6,884 nt of DNA from an uncultured bacterium (GTDB lineage: Bacteria > Chloroflexota > Anaerolineae > JACIWP01): contig CAIQJD010000954.1 of the NCBI GenBank assembly GCA_903872005.1, positions 1 to 6,884 on the forward strand, in the 5' to 3' direction. The first letter of the stretch is position 1. Every line of letters starts with the position of its first letter. Below the pieces are notes generated by a model. That model did no database searches. It was not told where the DNA came from and worked only from the letters and a program-made list of their open reading frames with translations. Made by a program: the position numbers and the translations under genes. Positions 1 to 5,394 of the stretch are shown here, piece after piece.

Positions 1-65
1 CGGTCAAGCAAGTCCTGGCGCGCACCCTGCACCTGATGGGCATGGGCGCGCCGGAATCCATGTAG
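1..65 (+). CDS. C-terminal end of an upstream gene, possibly thymidylate kinase (partial)
   Basis: An open frame enters from the left edge (first full codon at 3) and ends at TAG 63-65, giving about 20 residues that finish in GMGAPESM. The next gene starts 14 nt later in the same direction with its own Shine-Dalgarno, so the two are probably co-transcribed. The fragment is too short to identify by itself. In Firmicutes and Chloroflexota the gene ahead of holB-ricT is commonly tmk (dTMP kinase), and a hydrophobic/basic helix is compatible with the end of such a protein. The identity is therefore inferred from gene order only. Confidence 0.55.
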   Translation, partial: VKQVLARTLHLMGMGAPESM

Positions 66-79
66 GGCAGGAGCCTTTC

Positions 80-1084
80 ATGTCCAGCGCGCCGGCCGGC
101 GGATGGGACATCGTGGGGCACGCGTGGGCGGTGCAATTCCTGGCCCGCGCCCTGGCCCGCGACGCCGCGTCCCACGCCTATCTCTTCATCGGGCCGCCCC
201 AGGTGGGCAAGCGCACCCTGGCGACCCGCTTCGCCGCGGCGCTCAACTGCACCGGCGCGGCGCGCCCCTGCGGCAGTTGTCGCGCCTGCCAGCTCATCCA
301 GCGCGGCGCACACCCGGATGTGGCGACGGTGCGCGGCGAAGGCGTGCGCGGCACGATCATCGTGGACCAGGTGCGAAACCTGCGCCGCGAGGCCAGCCTG
401 GCCCCACTGGAGGCGCGCCGGCGCGTCTATATCCTGTGCGACATGGAGCTGGCGAACGAAAGCGCCGCCAACGCCCTGCTCAAGATCCTGGAAGAGCCGC
501 CGGCGCGCGTCACGTTCCTGCTGACGGCCGCTTCCGAAGACCTGGTGGCCCCGACGATCCTCTCGCGCTGCCAGGTGTTGGCGCTGCGCCCCCTGTCGCG
601 GGGCGTCGTCGAAGCGGCGCTGCGGGAGCGTTGGGGCGCGCCGGCCGAGCGCGCTGCGCTGTTGAGCCGGCTGAGCGGCGGACGCATGGGCCGCGCCCTG
701 ACCCTGTTGCAGTCCGAGGCGCCGTTGAGCCGGCGCAAGGCCGCCCTGGATCAATTGCAGGGCGTCTTGACGGCCCATTGGGGGCAGCGCTTCGCCATGG
801 CTGCCGACCTGGCGCGCCGCACCGATCAATTGCCAGAGGTGTTAGAAAGTTGGTTGAGCTGGTGGCGCGATCTGGTGTTGTTGCAAGCCGGCCTGGATGA
901 GCGCATCACCAACCTGGATCGCCAGGCCGAGCTGACGGCGCGGCGGACGAGCATCTCGCCGGCGCAGGCGCAGGGGGCGCTGCGGGCCTTGCAGACCTGC
1001 GCCGATCATATCCAAAAGAATGTCAACGCCCGCCTGGCCGTAGAGCAGCTCATGCTACATCTGCCGACGGCCGGCGCGGCCTAG
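80..1084 (+). CDS. holB: DNA polymerase III subunit delta prime (clamp-loader AAA+ ATPase)
   Basis: A 334-residue protein, the usual length for bacterial delta prime, a cytosolic subunit of the clamp loader that opens and loads the beta sliding clamp. Visible motifs in order: a Walker A loop at residues 38-44 (GPPQVGK, followed by RT rather than T directly); a zinc-module cysteine set at C57, C64, C67 and C70; a Walker B-like strand VYILCDMELA (116-125); the highly conserved NALLKILEEPP (131-141); and the SRC arginine-finger motif at 162-164. The rest is helical, matching the collar domain. The start is ATG 80 with AGGAG at 69-73, 6 nt upstream. It follows the upstream gene by 14 nt and precedes ricT by 23 nt, so an operon is likely. 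The P-loop keeps its glycines and lysine, so nucleotide binding is plausible, unlike E. coli delta prime, whose P-loop is degenerate. Confusion with DnaX is unlikely given the length and the missing C-terminal tau domains. Confidence 0.95.
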   Translation: MSSAPAGGWDIVGHAWAVQFLARALARDAASHAYLFIGPPQVGKRTLATRFAAALNCTGAARPCGSCRACQLIQRGAHPDVATVRGEGVRGTIIVDQVRNLRREASLAPLEARRRVYILCDMELANESAANALLKILEEPPARVTFLLTAASEDLVAPTILSRCQVLALRPLSRGVVEAALRERWGAPAERAALLSRLSGGRMGRALTLLQSEAPLSRRKAALDQLQGVLTAHWGQRFAMAADLARRTDQLPEVLESWLSWWRDLVLLQAGLDERITNLDRQAELTARRTSISPAQAQGALRALQTCADHIQKNVNARLAVEQLMLHLPTAGAA

Positions 1085-1107
1085 CACGGCCATAGAAAGG
1101 CAAAGGA

Positions 1108-2088
1108 ATGCCCATTGTTGTTGGCGTCCGTTTCGACAAGGCCAATAAGGTCTACTTCTTCGATCCGAGCGGGTTCGAGGAGTTGCGCGCCGGCGATTAC
1201 GTGATCGTGGACACGGCGCGCGGCCGCGAGCTGGGCGTCGTCGTCGGCCCACCCCACCCGGTGCCCGATAACGCGGTGGTGGGCCGGCTCAAGCCCATCG
1301 TGCGCCGCGCCGAACCCTGGGACTTGATTCAGGCCGAGAAGTTTGCCGGCGAAGAGGCCGGCGCGCTGGAAGCGTGCAAGACGCTGGTGAAACAGAGCGA
1401 CTTGCCGATGAAAGTGGTGCGCGCCGAATATAGCTTCGATGGCTCGCGGCTGATGTTCTATTTCACCTCGGAGAAGCGGGTAGACTTCCGCAATCTGGTG
1501 CGCGATTTGGCCCGACAATTCCACACGCGCATCGAGCTGCGCCAGATTGGGGTGCGCGATGAGGCCAAGCTCATCGGCGATCTGGGGCGGTGCGGCCGGC
1601 CGCTCTGCTGTGGCTCCTGGCTCAGCGAATTCATCCCGGTCTCGATCAAGATGGCGAAGCAGCAGGATTTGCCCCTCAACCCGACGGAAATTTCGGGCAT
1701 CTGTGGCCGGCTGCTGTGCTGTCTGTCCTTCGAGAATGATTTCTACAACGAGGTCAAACAGCGCCTGCCCAAGCTGGGGCGCACAGTAACAACGCGCGAA
1801 GGGCGCGGGCGGGTCATCAGCTACGATGTCTTCAAGGAGACGGTACGCGTCCTGTTGGAGAACGAGGCAACGGTCGAGCTTGCGTTGACCGACCTGTTGG
1901 ATCGGGGCGACCGGCCGGCGCCCCCGCCGCCCCCGCCGCCGGCTGCGCCGCCTTCGGCCGAGGCGCCGGCGCCGAACCGCAAGCGGCGCAAGAAGAAAAA
2001 AGGCGCAGCCGCCGCCCGTCAGGGTGGCCCTGCTGCGCCCAACTCGCCGACCTCGTCGCGAGACGCCGATGCGGACTCGTCAGATTGA
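1108..2088 (+). CDS. ricT: RicT/YaaT-like PSP1-domain protein with extended C-terminal tail
   Basis: A 326-residue PSP1 protein of the RicT (YaaT) family. In Bacillus, RicT joins RicA and RicF in an Fe-S-containing Y-complex that modulates RNase Y mRNA processing and affects sporulation, competence and biofilm formation. The family core spans roughly residues 1-265. It holds the diagnostic cysteines in two groups, C162/C167/C168 (RCGRPLCCGSWLSEF) and C199/C204/C205 (GICGRLLCCLSFEND), consistent with Fe-S cluster binding. Beyond about residue 268 comes a tail not typical of the family: an eight-proline run (272-279), a basic block NRKRRKKKKG (290-299) and an acidic end (DADADSSD). The start is ATG 1108, with GAAAGG at 1095-1100 giving 7-nt spacing. 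It sits 23 nt after holB, the classical arrangement. Its partners RicA and RicF are not in the window, so the role in this organism is inferred from the family. Confidence 0.93.
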   Translation: MPIVVGVRFDKANKVYFFDPSGFEELRAGDYVIVDTARGRELGVVVGPPHPVPDNAVVGRLKPIVRRAEPWDLIQAEKFAGEEAGALEACKTLVKQSDLPMKVVRAEYSFDGSRLMFYFTSEKRVDFRNLVRDLARQFHTRIELRQIGVRDEAKLIGDLGRCGRPLCCGSWLSEFIPVSIKMAKQQDLPLNPTEISGICGRLLCCLSFENDFYNEVKQRLPKLGRTVTTREGRGRVISYDVFKETVRVLLENEATVELALTDLLDRGDRPAPPPPPPPAAPPSAEAPAPNRKRRKKKKGAAAARQGGPAAPNSPTSSRDADADSSD

Positions 2089-2144
2089 AGCCGGCCTGAA
2101 TCTAACTTCCCGTCGCGCTGTCCCTGGGCGTCGGCTGTGTGAAT

Positions 2145-2405
2145 CTAGCGCGGCTCGACCAACAGCCGCACGGCGGTGCGTTCCTGGTCGTCAATGGCGA
2201 CTTCGGTGAAGGACGGAATGCAAATCACGTCAATGCCATCGAGCGCGAGGTAGCCGCGCGCGATGGCAACAGCCTTGATGGCCTGGTTCACCGCGCCGGC
2301 GCCAATCGCCTGCACCTCCGCTTTCTTGCTCTCGCGCACCACGCCGGCGATGGCGCCGGCTACGGCTGTGGACCTGGACCTGGCTGAAACTTTGATGATT
2401 TCCAT
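2145..2405 (-). CDS. spoVS: Stage V sporulation protein S (SpoVS), Alba-like nucleic-acid-binding fold
   Basis: An 86-residue protein, exactly the length of Bacillus SpoVS and collinear with it: MEIIKVSARSRSTAVAGAIA at the start, the invariant core AEVQAIGAGAVNQAIKAVAI in the middle and an ERTAVRLLVEPR end. In Bacillus, SpoVS affects septation and spore coat assembly. Homologues are widespread in bacteria that do not sporulate, including Thermus and Chloroflexota, and the fold resembles Alba nucleic-acid-binding proteins. The start is ATG 2405: a perfect AAGGAGG (2414-2420) lies 8 nt upstream, and the conserved N-terminus begins there. An upstream in-frame TTG would add 17 unrelated residues. 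The gene is convergent with ricT (56-nt gap) and has its own promoter with a leader of about 130 nt. No sporulation cluster surrounds it, so a general regulatory role is more likely, by inference. Confidence 0.96.
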   Translation of the reverse strand: MEIIKVSARSRSTAVAGAIAGVVRESKKAEVQAIGAGAVNQAIKAVAIARGYLALDGIDVICIPSFTEVAIDDQERTAVRLLVEPR

Positions 2406-2413
2406 CGTCGCTG

Positions 2414-2420
2414 CCTCCTT
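2414..2420 (-). promoter_or_regulatory. Shine-Dalgarno of spoVS
   Basis: On the minus strand this reads AAGGAGG, 8 nt before ATG 2405. It settles the start in favour of the 86-residue form over the longer TTG-initiated frame beginning at 2456. Confidence 0.9.
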
Positions 2421-2541
2421 CGTTGAATCCGATGTGTCGGTAGGCGTTCCATGCAATTGCTACGGCGGAGGACACCCCTCCTCATCCCATGCGCTGCAAG
2501 CCAGTCCGGATAGGTGAAAACGCCCGCTTGATATACGGACT

Positions 2542-2570
2542 ATTTTACCAGATTTGGGACAAAAAAGCAA
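2542..2570 (-). promoter_or_regulatory. Sigma70-like promoter for spoVS
   Basis: The minus strand has TTGCTT (2565-2570), a 17-nt spacer and TAAAAT (2542-2547). A TG sits one base before the -10, an extended -10 arrangement. Transcription should begin near 2535, leaving a leader of about 130 nt before spoVS. The leader contains a short inverted repeat GGAGG/CCTCC with a 5-nt loop but no recognisable riboswitch. The region is more A+T-rich than its surroundings, as expected for a promoter. Placement is by motif reading only. Confidence 0.7.
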
Positions 2571-2626
2571 GGAGGTTACGTTTTTCGCTAGGACGCGGGT
2601 CAAAGCGCCAGCGAATCGTAGCGCGC

Positions 2627-2644
2627 CCGGCCGCGGACGGCCGG
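2627..2644 (-). terminator. GC hairpin after the activase gene (possible terminator, no T-run)
   Basis: A perfect 7-bp stem CCGGCCG/CGGCCGG closes a CGGA tetraloop about 20 nt beyond the activase stop codon. Its position fits a transcript 3' end, but no U-tract follows on the minus strand, so it is not a canonical intrinsic terminator. The arms also contain the genome's abundant GCCGGC-type palindrome, so the stem may only reflect that bias. Confidence 0.35.
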
Positions 2645-2664
2645 CGGGGGCAAGCGCAAGCGGG

Positions 2665-3609
2665 CTAGTTGACGGAAGCGATCGGATCAGAGGCGATGAC
2701 TGCGATGCGCTGGTCACAGATGCGGCGCGCTGCGCTGGCAAGCTGGTCGAGGATGTAAGGCGGCGCGTCGGGGGCGGCGAATTGTTGGAAGAGCTGGCCC
2801 TGGTAGCTATGGCACGTCGGCGGCGCAAAGGACTGTAGCTCCCAGCGCTCCACGGCCGGCCAGAGCCGGCTGATGAAGCCGGCGATGGCGCAGACATCGG
2901 CCTCGTCGTCGGACCAGCCCGGCACGATGGTCGTGCGAATCCAGACGTGCGCGTGGGCGGAGTTGAGCAGCTTCAAATTGTCCAGGGTATTCTGGATGCC
3001 CTGCCCATTGCCCGGCGCGCGTTTTTCCAGGTGCGACAGCTTCACGCGCCACAGGTCAATGTGCGGCAGCAGTTCGCGATACATGGCCCATTCATGAATC
3101 AAGCAGGTATCCAGTGCCGTGTGGATGTGTTCGTCCTTGCAGGCGCTGGCGAGGCCGTGCAAGAAGCTGCGCTGTGAGGCCGCTTCTCCGCCGCTGAACG
3201 TGACGCCGCCATCGGCGCGAGTGCAGAAGAGGCTATCTTGCTTGATCTGTTCCAGCAGCGCCGGCAGGGTATACGCCCGGCCGATGATACTGAGCGCGCC
3301 GGCGGGGCAGGCCGGCAGGCATAAGCCGCACACCTGGCAATGCCGGCGCGTGATTTCCAGCGCCCCAGCCTCAAGACGCAAGGCGCCCTGCGGGCAGGCC
3401 GCCACGCAATCGCCGCACTGGATGCAGCGCGACGGGAAAAGGGCTAATTCAGGGCGATAAGAGATGCCTTCGGGGTGTTCGCACCAGCGGCACGCCGCGG
3501 GGCAACCTTTGAAGGAGACGACCGTACGAACGCCGGGGCCGGCGTCCGTAGAAAGGGTCTGAATATCATATACGGTAGCGTAACGTAATGCTGCTGCGGT
3601 ATCAAGCAT
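2665..3609 (-). CDS. Glycyl-radical enzyme activating protein (radical SAM, PflA-like, two ferredoxin clusters)
   Basis: A 314-residue radical-SAM activase of the class that installs the glycyl radical in pyruvate formate-lyase-like enzymes. The N-terminal signature DAGPGVRTVVSFKGCP (22-37) leads into the radical-SAM triad C36-x3-C40-x2-C43. Next come two ferredoxin-type motifs, C62/C65/C68/C72 and C91/C94/C97/C101, an insert typical of activases for GREs other than PFL itself. GGVTFSGGEA (134-143) binds the SAM amino group, D167-T168 fits the cation site, and WIRTTIVPG (223-231) is the usual late strand. The stretch matching the DLK motif of PFL activase reads VKLSHLE (189-195), so Asp and Lys of that motif appear replaced by K190 and S192. 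The start is ATG 3609, with AGGTAGAG (3617-3624) 7 nt upstream. No glycyl-radical enzyme is in the window, so the substrate is unknown; a YjjW-like activase is the main alternative. Confidence 0.9.
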   Translation of the reverse strand: MLDTAAALRYATVYDIQTLSTDAGPGVRTVVSFKGCPAACRWCEHPEGISYRPELALFPSRCIQCGDCVAACPQGALRLEAGALEITRRHCQVCGLCLPACPAGALSIIGRAYTLPALLEQIKQDSLFCTRADGGVTFSGGEAASQRSFLHGLASACKDEHIHTALDTCLIHEWAMYRELLPHIDLWRVKLSHLEKRAPGNGQGIQNTLDNLKLLNSAHAHVWIRTTIVPGWSDDEADVCAIAGFISRLWPAVERWELQSFAPPTCHSYQGQLFQQFAAPDAPPYILDQLASAARRICDQRIAVIASDPIASVN

Positions 3610-3616
3610 AGAAGCA

Positions 3617-3635
3617 CTCTACCTGCTGCGTAGAG
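3617..3635 (-). promoter_or_regulatory. Hairpin covering the activase ribosome-binding site
   Basis: On the minus strand CTCTAC (3630-3635) pairs perfectly with GTAGAG (3617-3622) around a 7-nt loop. The 3' arm is most of the Shine-Dalgarno AGGTAGAG, so the folded form would hide the ribosome-binding site. A six-pair stem can occur by chance; its exact location is the only argument for function. Confidence 0.35.
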
Positions 3636-3744
3636 ATACCCCACCCATCGTCTGCAATGCCCATACCTCTGGAAATACGTCAATAGACCGCGTGGCCCGT
3701 TCCAATGCGCGACCAGGCCGATAGATGCACTCATCCTGCTCTCA

Positions 3745-3772
3745 ATTATATATTCTGCATCAAAATCGTCAA
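3745..3772 (-). promoter_or_regulatory. Strong sigma70-like promoter for the activase
   Basis: The minus strand reads TTGACG (3767-3772), a 16-nt spacer and TATAAT (3745-3750), close to consensus at both boxes. It begins directly after the MFS stop codon (3777-3779). Transcription should start near 3738, giving a leader of about 130 nt before ATG 3609. The activase is therefore probably transcribed independently of the transporter, although read-through is not excluded. The 167 nt between the two genes hold nothing else I recognise. Confidence 0.75.
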
Positions 3773-3776
3773 ATTG

Positions 3777-5093
3777 TCAATGGGCCTTTTGTCCCTGTCC
3801 GACTTTCCAGAGGGCCGCCAGGCCGGCGCTGACCAGGCCGATGCCCAGGGCCACGAAGAAAGCCGGCCGCAGACCGATGGCTTCGCTGATGAAGGACCCG
3901 CAGATGGGGCCAAGGAAGATCGCCAGGTTCGCCAGGATCGTATTGACCGCCACGTAGGCCGTGCGGTTCTCTTGCGGGGCGATGCGTAACAGGCCATCGA
4001 AGAGGGTGATGTCTATGCCGGCGGCGAAGAAACCCCAGACCAGGGCGGCCGGCGTCAGCCAGAGCGGCGCCCCCACCAGCGCCGTGATGCCGGGATAGAG
4101 CGCCATGCCGATGATCGAGATGATGAGCGCCTTGCGGCTCCCCATGCGCGAGACGGCGCGCCCCCAGTAGGTGTAGCCGGCGACCAGGGCCAGGCTGCCG
4201 GCGGTGGTGCGCCAACCGATCCATTGGTCGGTGGCGTGCAGCGTGTTGACCCAGAAGAGGGTGTAGAGCGCGGCCGGCAGGTTGATGCCCAGGCGAATAA
4301 CGAAGCCGACGCCCATGTAGCGCCGGAAGGGGATGCTGGCGGTGAGCGGCTCGATCAGGTTGCGCGCCTGTTGCGCCAGCGTGGGCCGGCCGGCCGGCGT
4401 GGTGGGGCGATAGGAGGCGTCGAGCCGGATGCGCCCGAAGAAGTAGGCGCTCAGATAGCCGGAGGCGGCCGAGATGATGAAGACGATCTGGTAGTTGAGC
4501 GGCAGCGGCACGCGTTCCAGCAGCGCGCCGAAGAGGGCCACCGATATGGCGATGACAAAGCTATAGGTGGCCCAGCGCGCGCCGTTGACCCGCGACAGGC
4601 GATCCATGGGGATAGCCTGGGCGATGACTTCGGTCCAGGAGACATTGGCGACGGCGCTGGGGATGGCTTGCAGCGCCCAGAGCGCCACCAGCACAATCGG
4701 CAGGAGCGAGCCGCGCAGTGCGAACGGGAGCAGGCCGGTGCCCAGGTAGAGGGTGTGAATGACCAGCCGGCCGAGGACGGTGATACGCACCACGTCGCGC
4801 CGCCGGCCGACGAACTGCGCCGCCGGGATCGAGAAGAGGATGACTCCCAGGGCTGGCAACGAGGTCAAGAGGCTCAACATCAGGCTGGAGCCACCCTGGC
4901 GGGCGATGAAGACGGAGAAGTAGGCCAGGATGCCGCCGGCCAGGATGCCCTGCGTCGTCGTATCCAGGAAGAGATTGCGGATATTGCGCTCTTGTTGCGC
5001 CCGTTGCGGGTCCAGGCCGGCCTCGCTGGGCAGCAGGCGCTGCAGGACGCGGCGCGGGCTGATGCGGGGCGCCGGCTTGCGGTAGGTGTTAAT
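3777..5093 (-). CDS. Major facilitator superfamily transporter, likely AUU start codon
   Basis: A polytopic membrane protein of the MFS class, 438 residues if it starts at ATT 5093. A basic cytoplasmic N-terminus (about residues 1-45) precedes TM1 (about 48-65, GILAGGILAYFSVFIA) and TM2 (about 73-95). GRRRD (96-100) fits the motif-A loop between TM2 and TM3, and WGRAVSRMGSRK (310-321) is its repeat in the second half. The remaining hydrophobic segments fit 12 helices. Substrate unknown; drug or metabolite efflux is possible. The first ATG is at 4880, but starting there would delete TM1 and there is no Shine-Dalgarno before it. The frame stays open upstream to TGA 5115-5117 with no ATG, GTG or TTG. 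ATT 5091-5093 has AAGGGAGG 7 nt upstream and a TATAAT promoter just beyond, so AUU is the best start. It is divergent from aroF. A sequencing error in an original ATG is the alternative. Confidence 0.85.
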   Translation of the reverse strand: MNTYRKPAPRISPRRVLQRLLPSEAGLDPQRAQQERNIRNLFLDTTTQGILAGGILAYFSVFIARQGGSSLMLSLLTSLPALGVILFSIPAAQFVGRRRDVVRITVLGRLVIHTLYLGTGLLPFALRGSLLPIVLVALWALQAIPSAVANVSWTEVIAQAIPMDRLSRVNGARWATYSFVIAISVALFGALLERVPLPLNYQIVFIISAASGYLSAYFFGRIRLDASYRPTTPAGRPTLAQQARNLIEPLTASIPFRRYMGVGFVIRLGINLPAALYTLFWVNTLHATDQWIGWRTTAGSLALVAGYTYWGRAVSRMGSRKALIISIIGMALYPGITALVGAPLWLTPAALVWGFFAAGIDITLFDGLLRIAPQENRTAYVAVNTILANLAIFLGPICGSFISEAIGLRPAFFVALGIGLVSAGLAALWKVGQGQKAH

Positions 5094-5100
5094 GGTTCTG

Positions 5101-5108
5101 CCTCCCTT
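5101..5108 (-). promoter_or_regulatory. Shine-Dalgarno placing the MFS start at ATT 5093
   Basis: AAGGGAGG on the minus strand, 7 nt before ATT 5091-5093. It is the only good ribosome-binding site in the open frame upstream of ATG 4880 and it lies within the predicted short leader, so it decides the start. Confidence 0.75.
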
Positions 5109-5122
5109 CGGCGATCAGTCTG

Positions 5123-5151
5123 ATTATAGCCCGGCGCTCCTTTCCGCGCAA
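5123..5151 (-). promoter_or_regulatory. Sigma70-like promoter for the MFS transporter
   Basis: The minus strand reads TTGCGC (5146-5151), a 17-nt spacer and a perfect TATAAT (5123-5128). The predicted start near 5116 gives a leader of only about 23 nt to ATT 5093, just enough for the Shine-Dalgarno. This geometry independently supports translation beginning near 5093 rather than at 4880. Confidence 0.75.
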
Positions 5152-5162
5152 GACCGCCGCGC

Positions 5163-5229
5163 GGCGTAGCCTGGCGCCTTGTGCGCGTCTGACCCGGGCC
5201 CAAACGCCCACAAGGGGCGATGCTACGCC
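5163..5229. repeat. Long imperfect inverted repeat (hairpin-forming)
   Basis: Arms 5163-5183 and 5209-5229 match over 21 positions with three mismatches. Eight outer pairs are perfect (GGCGTAGC with GCTACGCC), and the innermost seven are also perfect (CCTTGTG with CACAAGG). The 25-nt loop contains a CCCGGG palindrome. It lies upstream of both divergent promoters, so it is not a terminator of either flanking gene. It could be an operator, an interspersed palindromic element or an unannotated structured RNA; the sequence does not say which. Confidence 0.75.
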
Positions 5230-5253
5230 AGCCCCGATGCCGGTCCCCCAAAA

Positions 5254-5264
5254 TGTGAAACACA
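5254..5264. promoter_or_regulatory. Small dyad TGTG-AAA-CACA upstream of the aroF promoter
   Basis: A perfect 4+4 inverted repeat with a 3-nt centre, 16 nt upstream of the aroF -35 box, in operator-like position. It is short enough to be chance. No known regulator site is claimed. Confidence 0.25.
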
Positions 5265-5280
5265 CCCGCCGCCGGCGCTC

Positions 5281-5308
5281 TTGACTTTCGGGCTAACTGC
5301 GCTATACT
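5281..5308 (+). promoter_or_regulatory. Sigma70-like promoter for aroF
   Basis: TTGACT (5281-5286), a 16-nt spacer and TATACT (5303-5308), each one mismatch from consensus or nearly so. Transcription should start near 5315, leaving a leader of about 80 nt before ATG 5395. It is the only good promoter in front of the gene. Confidence 0.75.
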
Positions 5309-5381
5309 TTGCCCCAGCGAAGCCGAAGTACCCCGATCAGCGCAGCTCGCGGCGAGCCGGCCCGCTACGCTGTCTACTTAC

Positions 5382-5388
5382 GGAGGAG
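5382..5388 (+). promoter_or_regulatory. Shine-Dalgarno of aroF
   Basis: GGAGGAG ends 6 nt before ATG 5395 (8 nt from the GGAGG core). It fixes the start at 5395; the same frame is open from a TTG at 5179, but that extension lacks family similarity and crosses the promoter. Confidence 0.85.
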
Positions 5389-5394
5389 CCTGTC

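Larger units (their letters stand above)
5094..5394. other. Divergent intergenic region between the MFS gene and aroF
   Basis: About 300 nt without a convincing gene. From left to right it holds the MFS Shine-Dalgarno and promoter, a long imperfect inverted repeat (5163-5229), a small dyad (5254-5264), the aroF promoter (5281-5308) and an aroF leader of about 80 nt. The leader contains a 5-bp GCTCG/CGAGC hairpin (5345-5357) and the aroF Shine-Dalgarno. I see no T-box, riboswitch, leader peptide or tRNA. Confidence 0.8.

Noticed and set aside
103..900. 265-residue second-frame ORF inside holB
   Set aside because: Arg/Pro/Ala/Gly-rich shadow typical of GC-rich coding DNA; holB has full motif support in the other frame.
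1996..2002. A-run AAAAAAG in ricT as a frameshift site
   Set aside because: The reading frame is AAA AAA G, not the A AAA AAG register needed for a -1 slip, and no stimulatory structure or useful alternative frame follows.
2089..2144. Bidirectional terminator between ricT and spoVS
   Set aside because: Only a 5-bp AGCCG/CGGCT pairing with a loop of about 40 nt and no T-run; nothing supportable.
2145..2456. Longer 103-residue form of SpoVS starting at TTG 2456
   Set aside because: The perfect AAGGAGG precedes ATG 2405, and the family is 86 residues long, beginning at that methionine.
2569..2575. AAGGAGG on the plus strand near 2570
   Set aside because: No start codon follows at a usable distance; the match overlaps the -35 region of the spoVS promoter on the other strand.
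3444..3734. 96-residue minus-strand frame in the activase leader overlapping the activase start
   Set aside because: Most of it is another reading of the activase N-terminus; no properly spaced ribosome site and no recognisable domain.
3777..4880. MFS protein starting at the first ATG (367 residues)
   Set aside because: It would lose TM1 and has no Shine-Dalgarno; the open frame upstream is clearly transporter-like.
4224..5123. 299-residue plus-strand frame opposite the MFS gene
   Set aside because: Its composition is dominated by Gly, Arg, Asp, Glu and Gln with no domain pattern, the usual mirror of a GC-rich membrane protein gene.
5179..5394. N-terminal extension of the DAHP synthase from TTG 5179
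   Set aside because: It runs through the inverted repeat and the promoter, has no Shine-Dalgarno, and the enzyme family is complete from ATG 5395.
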